From Kipferlia bialata (taxonomy: Eukaryota > Fornicata), in the NCBI GenBank assembly GCA_003568945.1, contig BDIP01000140.1:1-29112 (forward strand): a stretch of DNA of 29,112 nt, written 5' to 3'. The first letter of the stretch is position 1. Each line of letters starts with the position of its first letter. The notes below the pieces were generated by a model, which ran no database searches, was not told where the DNA came from, and saw only the letters and a program-made list of their open reading frames with translations. The position numbers were made by a program, and so were the translations under genes. Positions 8,449 through 20,400 of this stretch are shown in pieces.

Positions 8449-11215
8449 ATGCTGCCCAATCTGAGGCTGCCCTGCCCTGTGTGCAGCATGGAGGGGGAGC
8501 GGATACCCCTCATAGTCCACATGAAGGAGGTATAGTCTCCGTGAAGGAGGTATAGTCTCCGTGAAGGAGGTGCATGTTATCATGGTTGTTGGTAGTATCA
8601 TCATAATGCAATTGATCTCAGGCCCACAAGCTTGCCGTCCCCAGGCTCCCTGACCTGCTGGACCCCCGCCCCTACCTCCTCCTGCTGAGGGCCAGGTATC
8701 AGTATAGAGTATAGAGTATAGATACTGATGATACCTTCTGCTCAGGTGGGGCGTGTCCATCCATATCCATGTGACAGTCACTCAGTACTCATGTCAGGAT
8801 ATCCGAACAGGGTCTCGAGGCCTTTGCCTCGTCCCGGTGCTTCATCCGGAGGAGTGACGCCATGGTGTGCATCGACAGATCCTTACAGGCAGACAAGGTA
8901 CATATATACACATACATACAAGGTACATATATACACATACCGGTGCACACAAGGATATTGGGGTGCAGGCCCTCACCCCTTACCCCCTCACCCTCCATCC
9001 TGCACTCACCTTCAGGATGACAGGGCGGCTGGCCACGTGTGTGTGCTGCGCCATGCCCTTAGGAGAGCGCAGCTGGAGAGGACCCAGGCCTGCTACGTGA
9101 GGGGGTGTCTGGTCTGCAGAGACATATTCAGGGGGGTGCGTCCAAGAGTCCTATAATCATATGTGCACACAGAATTATGACACTTTGACCCATGTGGGAT
9201 ATATATATATATATATATCTGGTCAAAGGGTTGGTCGTGTCTGCCTGTATGGTGTATCACATGTATCGGATGTATGATGTCTCACTCCCACTCACTCCAA
9301 GGTTAGGGTCCGTGACTACCTGAAACACTTGGAGCAGACACACAGAATGTACGACCATGTCTACTGTGTACCTATCAGATTTGTATCGATGCACACCCTA
9401 TCCGCAGTCTCTATCCGTATTATAGTTGTATTTCTATTTTGATTCTTCTCGGTATTGATTATATGCACCAAGAGTATAACCCCAGGTACCTGGGCAACCC
9501 GGACAACCTAGTGTACACCGACCTGTTCATCGAGTGTCTGGCCGACAGACTCGGCAGGGGGCAGTGCCTCAGCTGCGACAAGGTGGGGCCATGGATGTGT
9601 ATAGATGTGTAGATATATACATGTGGGCGTATACATGGTACACCTCAACCCTGAGAGATCTGAATGCATTCCTCTCCTATATATGTATCTGATATTACTC
9701 ATACTGCATCATATTACCTCTCATATATAGGTGTATACCCCCATATATGTTGTGATATACTGACGTGTAGGTGTTCCCGACCCAGGGTCTGCTCCGACAG
9801 CATATGAAGAAGAAGCGGCATCTGAGAGTGGACGGCAAGGACCACTCGCTGGACTGCTTCTATCTCGTCAACTACAGAGACATGCTGGACGGGCCTGAAG
9901 CACAGCGGGAGAGGTGGGACCGGCAGTGGATACATGTGTATATGTGTGTAGGTGGTGTGTTTCTGTCTGAGTCTGATACTTGGGATATTGTTCGTCTGTC
10001 TCACCGCCAGTGCGTGGGGGAAGGGGTCTGAGAGTGAGGACTGTCCGGACATGGATGCCCTGGACACACCCTGGGATGCACAGGCAGAGGTCGAGGTACG
10101 CAGTGCGTGGATGTATATACCCAAGTACAGTATACTTATACCACTGCAGTTAGACATGATAGTCGTAAACCCTCCATCAATACTCATCTACCCAGGGGGA
10201 GGGCGAGTATGCTGGCCTGGACCTGCCTGATGGAGTGGCTGAGGCATGGGAGGGCCTGACTGTGCCTGGGTCCCAGTACCAGACGGCAGAGGTCGGTGGC
10301 CGTGAGCATGTCATATATATATCATTATTATATATGTATCATCCATGTCTAGAGAGATACCCACTCTCTTCCCTCTCTCTCTTATTCACAGGCCGCAGAC
10401 ACCGGGCCCTCTGTCAAGTGTCTGCTGTGTGAGAGTGGGTGTGTGTCTGGCCAGGCCGTGCTAGACCACATGATACACGCACATGGGGCAGACGTCAAGG
10501 TGGGGTGTATGAGGGAGAGGGGAATGAGATGGTGGCACGATACAATACTGGCTACATCATTGCTCCACCCCAACTCCAGGCCTATGTAGACTCTGTCTCC
10601 CTCGACACCTACGGCTGCATCCGGCTGGTCAACTACCTCAGGTACCAACTGCCCGGGGGCATGTGTTATCCGGGGGCATGTGTTATACAGGGGTGTGTGT
10701 TGTGTGCACTGTCTCTCACCCCCCAGGGCAGCCTATGACACGGGGGCACTGTCGACAGTGGAGGGTGGGGGTGGGGCGTCCTTCCCCCCCCACCCCGTCT
10801 GCCTCTCCTCTGACCCCCACCCCCTGCACCCCTGGGCCCCCAGGGTATTGGCAGGGGGGGAGGAGGAGAGGGAGGACTGCTACACAGTACAGGTGTATCA
10901 GTATCACTATCAGTATCAGTATCATCGTGGGACCACGCAGCATTCAGAGAGTCATTCAGAGAGTCATTCAGAGAGTCATTCAGAGAGTCATTCACATTCA
11001 TGTTCTCACCATAGGGGCTGAGTGTTCGCTTCCGAGGCGACGACCCCCTGCTCAGGCCATACCAGGTGGGTGAATCAATGATACTGGTGGGTGCTCTGGA
11101 TGAGTATGCATGTGTTGGTATGCATGTGTTGGCTACTTCCCCCCCTCACCCTCAGGATGACGATGAGATGCTCTGTGTAGTGCCGGGACTGGCCTATATG
11201 GAGGAAGACGAATAG
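8449..11215 (+). CDS. ZNF277-like C2H2 zinc-finger protein
   Basis: Fourteen exons give 429 residues in one frame (human ZNF277 is about 450): 8449-8529, 8622-8695, 8798-8897, 9016-9135, 9302-9348, 9486-9582, 9771-9913, 10011-10095, 10196-10291, 10392-10499, 10580-10641, 10727-10892, 11015-11065 and 11156-11215. Four C2H2 fingers are visible: CPVC with VHMKEAH, CLVC with KHLEQTH, CLSC with RQHMKKKRH, and CLLC with DHMIHAH. Family-typical text lies between them: RISEQGLEAFASSRCFIR, MYLGNPDNLVY, FYLVNY after the third finger and GCIRLVNYLR after the fourth. The last finger of animal ZNF277 is replaced by a Gly/Pro-rich stretch (exon 10727-10892). ZNF277 proteins are RNA/DNA-linked factors reported to bind the ribosomal protein uS5 in animals; function here is inferred. 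Exon 3 was placed at 8798, because joining at 8746 soon meets a stop. Confidence 0.88.
8522..8571. repeat. 20-base tandem repeat across ZNF277 exon 1 donor
   Basis: The unit tgaaggaggtatagtctccg occurs twice and a third partial copy follows. Each copy contains the exon end (AAGGAG) and a GT, so three potential donors lie 20 bases apart (GTATAG, GTATAG, GTGCAT). Only the first keeps the frame, because the next codon run holds an in-frame TAG. Confidence 0.85.
8895..8940. repeat. 25-base tandem repeat across ZNF277 exon 3 donor
   Basis: The stretch AAG followed by gtacatatatacacatac occurs at 8895 and again at 8920. Both copies carry an identical donor. Use of the second would add 25 bases and shift the frame. 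Confidence 0.85.
10654..10686. repeat. 17-base tandem repeat in ZNF277 intron
   Basis: Two copies of cgggggcatgtgttat lie shortly after the donor of exon 10580-10641. The repeat does not include the splice site itself. Confidence 0.7.
10938..10998. repeat. 12-base tandem repeat in ZNF277 intron
   Basis: Four copies of cattcagagagt lie in the intron between exons 10727-10892 and 11015-11065, right after an AGTATC-hexamer stretch that starts at the donor. Each unit contains a TTCAG that could mimic an acceptor, but the true one at 11015 has the better CTCACCATAG context. Confidence 0.8.
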
Positions 11216-11485
11216 AAATCCAGTGTGACTCTGGACTGATTCAGTTGCTTATTAATCCTGGAATAGACTGATAGGTGTATTCAAATACAATACTGCTCTA
11301 TTGGCATAACCGAACACTCTAAATCCAAACTGTCTCAATGCCCCAAATCAGATGCAGTGGGATCAGCACCGCCTCTGAGGGGAACAGACAGCCGAGCGTC
11401 ACATACACATACATGACATCTTGGCCAAACACTCACATACTCAAACCCCGTACTATGGTGTTGACAAGATCTACCCCCCTCACTG
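11216..11485. other. Convergent intergenic gap
   Basis: This 270-bp AT-rich gap separates the stop codons of the ZNF277-like gene and the giant surface-protein gene. No additional exon or RNA gene is apparent. Confidence 0.55.
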
Positions 11486-14400
11486 TTACATGTGGGACCA
11501 GTCCAGCGCCGCCTGGTAGATCACATTGGGCTCAGGCGGCATCACTATGGGGGCGTTGTATGTGCTGCCAGAGAATGCGGCATCATCGAAGGGCTTGTTA
11601 TCCAACACTGCATTTGTAGACCTCTGGTAGCTAATGGCCATCCGAGGTTCGTTGGCCACTTGGCCATCCCAAACCTCGTAACACGTTCCAATGTAACCAA
11701 ACAACCGGTTATTGAGACCGTCTGTGGTACACTGGCCACTCTGATCGTAGCTATCATTGCTGGGAAGGCACCCGGGTGCAATGGTGAAGAACATGTCTCC
11801 ACTCTCACAGGACACATCGGGTGCCTCGGGCCAGTCTGCTGGCTCACTGACCGCCACCCAGGTATCCATGCCCTGGGTCAGCTGGGCCTCACCCCCTGAC
11901 ACAGCAAGCAGAGTCTCTAGCACCCTCTCGGCCGACAGTCCCTAGGGTGAGTCAACAGCATTGAATTTCAAATACAATGTATATTATGGAAAAACCATAT
12001 GCCACCCACCGGAATGGCCGGCAGCCAGGCGGTCGCGGTGGCGGAGGTGTCGAGGGTACCACTGTCGAAGGTGAACACCGAGGCCAGGGACTGGACTGAT
12101 GTCCCGTGGGTGAGGTAGGTCGGTAGCTGGATGAAGCTCTCTCTGTTCTCCGCCACAGGTGACATACGGACACGGCGGGTCCAGGCAACAACCTTGACAT
12201 CAGGGAGAACACTAGAGACTAGAGAGGTGTACTATCTTACTACAGTTGAGTGATCTTGGTGACTAGCATACCTCTGGAATACCGCCGTCTGCATAGTCGG
12301 GGTAGTCCATCCGGTTGGCACTGGTGCTGTGGGCTGTCTCGAGGAGGATCGAGCCCCCGCTTGACTTGGAGTCAGTGGTCACCCGGAAGGGGCTGATGAT
12401 GACGTGCCCCCCCTCCTCACGAGGGTCGGAGGAGGAGTAGATATCAGAGCTTGGAGACTCGTAGAAGCTGCTGCTGGAGATCATGACGTTTCCTGAGTAG
12501 TCCCAGAGAGAATCAACCCCGAGACCTAGCCCATCGTCGTGGACCCCAGTGAACCTGTCCACCTCAATGAGGGACCCAATAGCATAGTCCTCAGACGAAG
12601 TCGGGGCGCCTGTCCTTACCCTGCCTGCATCCACCACGTGGACTGCCCGGCCAGTCCCAGTGGCCCCTAGAGAGGTTGCATCGGAGGCTGTGTTGGCCCC
12701 GAAGTAGTGGGTGTCATAGGTGGGAGAAACGGTACGGGATGTGTCTACGTATGGGCTGGAGGCGAGGTACGAGTCCGGTGTGTCCTCAACCCCGACGGTG
12801 ACACTGTTGGCATTGAGACTCAGGTGAAGGGTGGATACAGAGTCGACGGAAACAGTGGAACTAGCACTGACATCAATCGTCACCTGGTGTCAAAAACAAA
12901 AGTGAGACTCAATTCACTGGGCGTTCCAAACAGTAGATACTAAAACACGGCTGACAATCATAAACCATACCGATACTCCCCACCTCTGTGTCGGCTCCCC
13001 CGTCCACCACGCCCAGGACCAGGGAATCTGTGGTCAAGGTCAGGGCAGAAGCCGACTCCAACACCAGTGTGGTCCCATCGGTGGAAACAGATACACTGCC
13101 AGACGTCTGACTCCCCGAGTGTGATGAGCCAACCCTGACAGCGCCACCGGCCTCCAGCGCAATGTCACTTCCATCCATACCGACAACACTACCAACAAGG
13201 CCCAGGTCCGCGCCGCTGGTGAAATCCAGGCCATTGGCTGCAGTGATGGTAACATCGCTTCCACTCGTCTCGACGTTGAGAAGGTCGCCTGTGGAATCGG
13301 ACCTGATCTCCAGCGACTCCACAGAGATGTTGCCCCCGTTGGCAGGGTCGCATCCAAACCTCACCGCGCCTGTCGAACCTCGGCACACACCCGCAGTGGG
13401 GACGCAGTTGTTGGCGTCCAGTGTGATGGTATTGGCGTAGAGATGCGCCATCCCGTCGGCTTGGATGACAACATTCCTCGCAGTCGTCTCGTAGGTGGAC
13501 ATGTTGCTCTGGACCTTAAAGTCGATGTTGCTCAAGTTGGAATCAAAGAATCCCATACGAAGGGTGGACGCCACAGGCGTATGAGGAAGCTCCCCCAATA
13601 CATCCCGGTACTCAATTGAGAGGGTATCCTCGATATCCAGAGATGCCACCGAGACCCCAGTACCCGAGCCCTCCACCGCAACCGCAGAGGCCGCACTCAA
13701 CGAGGCGCCATCTGTGGTGTCTACAAGCACAGCATCCTGAGTGACCTGCAGAACCAGGTTGGAAGAACCCGTGTTGTATACAGCCAGGGGGTCAATGTCA
13801 GCATCAGTGCCAGAGACCTGTGTGAGCGGTGCGAACAAAGACAAAGACAAAGAAGCGTGCCCGTTATGTGACACACAGTATGCATTCATACCTTCACTCC
13901 TCCATCGGTGATGCCAGTGGTGGTTGCCGGGGTGTATCCAGTTTGGGAGTCGGTGTATGTGATGGCAGTGGAACCGTCGAGCAGGATCTCCTCATTGACC
14001 ACGACAACGGGGGCATCCAGCACAACCTGGTGTCACAGGGTGGGAGGTCGCAGCCCAAAGTCTACCCGTAAACCCCTAGAACAGAAATAGTCAATGATGG
14101 AATACTCGTTCAGACACACACCTGACCGCTGCTCTTCTGGACGGAGACAACGTCACTATTAGCATCGGCCCCCTCACTACGGATGGTGAGGGTACTGGTA
14201 GGTGTCTGGGAACCAATAGCAGCAGTCACATCGGCTGGGTGAGAGATCACTCACTAAAGCATACCACCATATTCCAGTGTTACCATCGTCTACACTTACC
14301 TCCATCATGTGACAAGTTGAGGAACCCTCCGAGCGCATCACCAAATAACATGCTGCCCTCGGTTCGAAGCTCAAGCAGGTCGGAGTCCATGTCTGGTCAT

Positions 14401-17400
14401 GAGAGATGAGTGACACACTGCATAAAGACCCAATCCGAAAGAAGACCAACTTGTCAGGGAAAAGTATCGGCAACAGCCACCACAACAGAGCTCAAGTACC
14501 TGTGGGTCCTATGGGAGACAGGATCTTAATGGAACCAGTGTTACCAACACCACTTACGGCACCAGGAGTGAGAACAACGTCACCACCAGCGGCACTGATA
14601 GAGTCTCCGCCGGTGAGAGCAACCGACCCACCATCCCGACCGGAACCACCAGTGCTGCCGCCACCTGAGTGAGACACATCAACCAACAAAGAGGTCATAC
14701 ATATATATCTATATATATATATACCATCCTCCATGGCCACCATTGGTACCAACCCTCAAGTATACATGTATACCACCCCACCTGCAACGGTGATGGCCCC
14801 CCCATTAAGGTCATACCCCGCATGGCCCTCGAAGGCAATGTCTGCGGCATCACGGTCCTCCCGAGAGGTGTTGTCCTCGAGGGTGATGGTGACCTCTCTG
14901 CCCGTTGGGTCGTAGCTGAAGAGCATGTCGTTCTCGGTCATGTAGAGGCTGGCACTCGGGGAGACAGTGACTGGGTGAGAGATGATATATACTAGGAGAT
15001 ACGAGTGTGATACGAACCAGCAAAGTCTCCGAATGTGGGCGCCAGAAGAACGGAATCAAACTCGGGAACCAGCACATCAGGATCTGGGAACCCAGTCAGG
15101 GTCACACTTGACGTGGCAATACCCGAAGCACCCTCCACTGTGAGGTCCTCAACTGTAACACTCCCGTTGATACTGACCGTGGTGGCCGACGAGGTGGCGT
15201 CCATTACAATGCTGAGAGTATCGGAGCTGACCGACAGGGTGGGCGAGTCAGTGATCGACTCTACGATGAACTGGGGTTAGATAGAGTGTCTCATGTCCCC
15301 TCTGCTATCGAATTACCTCGTGCCCTGCCTCGTCTACATCAACGACCAGGTCATCCACACCAAGGGCCCCCTCAGAGGTCAGGTCTCCTGAGACGTTGAG
15401 CCCAAAGGATCCGGCACTTGTCTTCTCGACGGTCAAGAGACCTGGGAGTCACCGATTGCAGAGGAGTGAACCAACAGAGACCCAACATCGGACATACCTG
15501 CAGTGGCGTGGAGCATTCCGTCACCGATGATGAGGGGGACAGCCGCTGGAAGCTCCACCTGGCTGGATATGGCAACGTTACCAGCAAATGTGGTATCCTG
15601 TGTTAGATCTCGAGCCGATATCAACAGCGATGATGCAATGATACACGTACCGTGCCGTGCTCCACTTCTGTGGTGTACTGGAGCACATCTACCCACCCAC
15701 CCCCGCCATCTGAGAGGGTGAGGGACCCCGCCTTCATTGAGTTGCTGGCGACGGTACCTGCCTCAACGTACAGGTCAGTGTCGACAGTGACGTCAAAACT
15801 GATCTGGGGTGGGAACACACACGAAATGAAGTGGGTAAAACATAGACATATCACTGCTTACAGGAGAACCCTACCTCGGTGGCCCCCTGTACCGTTGTCG
15901 CCTCGTTACAGGACAAGGTGGTGGTGCCAAAGGTATCGACCCCTAGGGCAGCCCTGTCAGCTCCAATGATGACATTGCCGGTCACACCCCCATCAGCGGC
16001 CTTGCCTCCGAGTACAAAGACATCACCGGCAACAGTGGTGGACCCGCTATCGAGACCACTCCTGGCCAGCACATACACATCTCCACCCTCAAACTTAGAG
16101 TTCAGGGACTGGCCTTCGACACTGGGGTGAGGGCTCCAAAGAGACTGACGATATACTAGATATACTAGTATACTAGAAACACTCAAGCCAGACGTACATG
16201 ACATCAATCTGGTCTGCCTCCAAAGACTGCCCCCCAATCGACAGTGAATAGGGGATGGGCAGAGGTGCGGTATCGGTGACATCCGCGTTATACTTGAGAA
16301 CCGAACTGACACCGAACCCAAGCTCGAGGGTATAGTCTGCACTGATAGTCTGGATATGAGCGAGGGTGGGTCATTACCAGACATGCTAATATATAAAAGT
16401 ATATAATCTCACCTCTGCCATCGTCAGACTCCCAGTCTCAGCTGCGTCAGCGGTGACACTGCCGCTGAAGGTGGCCGTCGTACCCTCCATGGCTCCAGGG
16501 ATGGACACAAGACCAGAGCTGGCACTCGGGACACAAGACCCGGAACAAGGAGCCTCAAGTACAATGTCGCCAACAACACAAGAGAGACCCGAACACGTGC
16601 CACTCTGGTGTGAACTTGGATTCTGCTGATGTGTATAGAACACCAATGGCTAAGATGGAGACAAAAGTAGGATAGAATCAGCTACGTATACTCACCACGA
16701 TGTTGATGTCTCCTGAAGCGGTACCGGCAGGTGCCGGATTGGCAGATGGTGCCTCGGAGGCAGGCGAACCAGACACGATGACTATGTCTTGGGTCAGAAA
16801 CGTAGAGAACATACTAAAGAGTCACCTGAAAGTCGTTTCCATGTTTCCTGTATACACAACCATCACCCACCTCCTGCATCAGCCAGAGTGGCATCCTGGG
16901 CCTCCAGCACCAGACCCGTGGCTGTGACACCGGAGCCGAGAGGGCTGGAGTCGAAGCCCAGGCCAAACCGAGTGTCGAAGGTGCCTAGAAGGAGAGCATC
17001 CTCCTGGGTGAAGGCCCCAAGGACCGACGGATTGGCAGAGTCATATATCTCAAAGTCGCCAGCAATCTCAACGTCTGCTGAGATTGTAGCCGCAGCATCG
17101 ATTTCTAAGTCATCACCGCCATATGTTGTGATCGTTGGGGTTGGGACGCCACCCACGTCAGGCACGGAGAACTCGACGGCATGTGAATGGGAAGAATCGT
17201 CAGACACATACAAGCTAGACACAACCTCGAGGGACACTCCTGCCTCGACCTCGATATCGTCAAACACAGACGGGAGAGGGACACTCGTGGCTGAGGCGAC
17301 AATGAGCTCGTTGCCCAGGGCCTCGACAGTGACGGAGGGGGCTGAATTGTCGTATGTGGTCGCGAAGACTGCGACATCTGAATCATCCAGCACTGGAGTG

Positions 17401-20400
17401 AGGGGGGGGGGGGGTCCTAGGAAGTAGTGACAGTGTTGCACATACACACATCTCACCCTTGAACGCAGTTGCCTGCAGTTCTCCCGCGAACCCAGAGTTA
17501 CCCTGGAGTCTTGTGTTCGGAGCCAAAATCAGAGAGGCGTCACTGGCGATGCTCATCGTCACTGCACCGGACACAGCGCTCTCGAGAGACCCGGCCTTGG
17601 TCACAAAGGCTGTGGTGAGACAATGGAACCAGAGATTCAACCCAATGTACAAGATAATCATATGGAGAGTTGGCCGGGTTCACTATTAACGTGACGTACC
17701 GATGTAGCCCTCTGCGTTGCTGCCGTCATCGACGGAAGACAGGGTGAGGGACCCATCCTGAGGGGTTCCCATATCTGTGGTGAGTGAATAATGCAGCGAG
17801 GTTACCCCATATCAGTATATATCAGCAGAAGGCCAGTACCTTCGATCACACCAGACTCAATCACCACGTCGCCGGGATCATCGTCAACTGACGCACCTGA
17901 GGTAAGATGACATAAAATAGATGAAACCATGATGTCCCCTTGGACTCACCGGCCTTGATCTGTACTGAGCCTCCCTTGCCCGAGGTTGAGCCGATGCCTG
18001 ACAGCTCAAAGGTCGTCCCAGAATTGGTGACTTCGGGGAACCCTATCTGGTAGGTGTCGATGGTGCCGTCAGTGTTCTCATCCGTGGCGGTGACGGTAAA
18101 GCCGTCCCCAACAGAGACCGTTGCGGTATCCAGGACGGTGAGTGATTCGACAGTTACCTGGAATGAGTGAAGTATCCGTAAGCAGAAGCTCTTAGAAGTT
18201 GAGCAGAACAACCTTTAAGGATGACTCAACAGCACACATGAGTTAATGTTCACCAATCCATGACCCTAACCTGGCTTGTGGTCACCACCATCACACCATC
18301 GAAGAAGTCACTCTGAGTCTGCCCGAGCTGGGGTGAGAACCGGATTGAGTGAGGAATCCAGGTACAATTAGTTGTATCATTACCTCCATAACATCCAAGT
18401 CGCCATTCTTTACAGACACAGCATCGCCCACAGAGGGTGACGAAAGTGTGCTAGTCTCTATCTTGGTGAACTCAGCAGTACCAGAGACATCCATGCTGCG
18501 GTGAGGAATGTCATCAGAACGAGACCAAAACTGAGACACAAGGCCACTAACCTGTCAATAGTGACATCCGCCACATCCACTGGGCCGTCAATGGCGGTTA
18601 GCTTCGCTGATGAAATGATATCAGCCGGAGTACCCAAAGTACCGACACTGACACCACCACTGAACACTGACGCATCATCGAACACAACACTACCGGACGT
18701 TGACTGGAGAGTTAGATCATAGTCAGTAGCCGCAGCAATGGTGATGCTGCCGCTGTTGGGAAGAGCAGTATCACCCGCCACGGTGGAGACAGCCACAGAC
18801 CCACTTGTGAAGTCAGCTGTGGTGAGGCCAGTACCCACATCAAGAGTCCCTGCCCCCGTCACTCTCATATCATCCACACTGAAGTGACTGCTGCCGTCAC
18901 CTGCCGTGGTCACTGCCACATCCACAGTCCCAATGGTGAGACCGTCGTGGGCCACGAGGGTTGCACCCACCACAACAGACCCGGAGACAGAGGATAGGTT
19001 GAGGTGATCTCCAGACACTCCCGTTGCGGTGATCGTAACACCAGTTGGGTTGGTGATGGTGGTTTCAGTGACAGAGAACGTACCAGCCACCAGGGCTGTT
19101 GTGGTCACTCCTGCGAGGTCGACCTCTGTGCCGTCGATCACAAGGGAATGGGAGGGAAGCTCAACGTCACCGTCTAGCGTGATAGAGCCATCCTGACAGG
19201 ACTCATAGGAGCTACTGTCACAAGCAACCCCAACAGTGATAGAGCCAGCATCATCTGGGATTGGGGTATTCGTAGACTCTACAGAATGCGAGTAACATGA
19301 AACTAACGTACCTCCGATTACTGAAGTGGACACAGTAGTGAACTCCACGTCTCCTGAAAACAGGGCAGCGTAAGACGAAATGTTAACGTCTCCGGACTCG
19401 ACAACGGCCTGTGAATATAAGATACAATAATCCAATACCCATAATAGATATCCATACCTCTCCAGACTGAACAGTGAGGTCAAGGCTGGCTCCGGCCACG
19501 TTTCCTCCCTGAATAACGAGGGTATTGGGGTCGCTCCCGACAGCAGCAGTGTCGAGAGTGATGTATGACGACCTGATGTTAACACCTAGGAGGATTTCTA
19601 ATGGAACATGTGTACACATCATACCCTGCATCACAACGGAACACCAGACCGTCGTCCCCAACAGAGAGCGAGGAGGCCTCCTCCACTGCGGCATCTCCTG
19701 TGATTGAGACGGCACTGGCAACGGGCACATCAAGGGTCAGGTCGGCAGCAACAGTGACAATGACTTCATCAGCTGTAATGCCAATTGATCCACTACCAAG
19801 GCCGAGATCTGCTACAACCTGGTAAGGTGAGAGAGCCTCTCAGACCACAAAGGGGATAGAGAGAACAGTTCAACAACGTACCGAGTCGGACTGGAGGTGG
19901 GTGGACAGAGATACACTTGGGACAGTGAGGGCCTGGACATCTCCACCCTGCAACAGAAGGGAAGACGTCACATTGACCGTGGTGTCAGAGTAGGCAGCAT
20001 CACTGTCGCTAAGCACCACATCACCACAACTCCCACTATCAGAGCCTCCCCCCGTGATGTAGGTAGACCCTCCAGCACTGGCGTACTCGGCACTTCCAGC
20101 CTGAAGAATCAGGTCACCGCCGGCCAGTACAGCTGAAGTGAGCAGGGATAGTGTGGGATAGAGAACAACACACTCATACCATGCTGGCCCACGATTGCAA
20201 GCTCCAGACCATCGGAAGATATGGTGTTGACACCGATGGAGAACATGGAGCCATCCTCTGAGACACTCATGTCCGCCAGACTGAATGAAGCCGCATCAAC
20301 AAGAGAGCCTGTGGAGGACACGTCACCTGACAGGTGAGGTTGTATTTGGCACACAGAGAATTACACAATAACGACACACCCACCTGCACTGATCCAGTCT

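Noticed and set aside
8746-8860. Alternative ZNF277 exon beginning at 8746 after CTGCTCAG
   Set aside because: Joined in the correct phase it runs into a stop before any family-like sequence. The acceptor at 8798 restores the RISEQGLEAF segment matching ZNF277.
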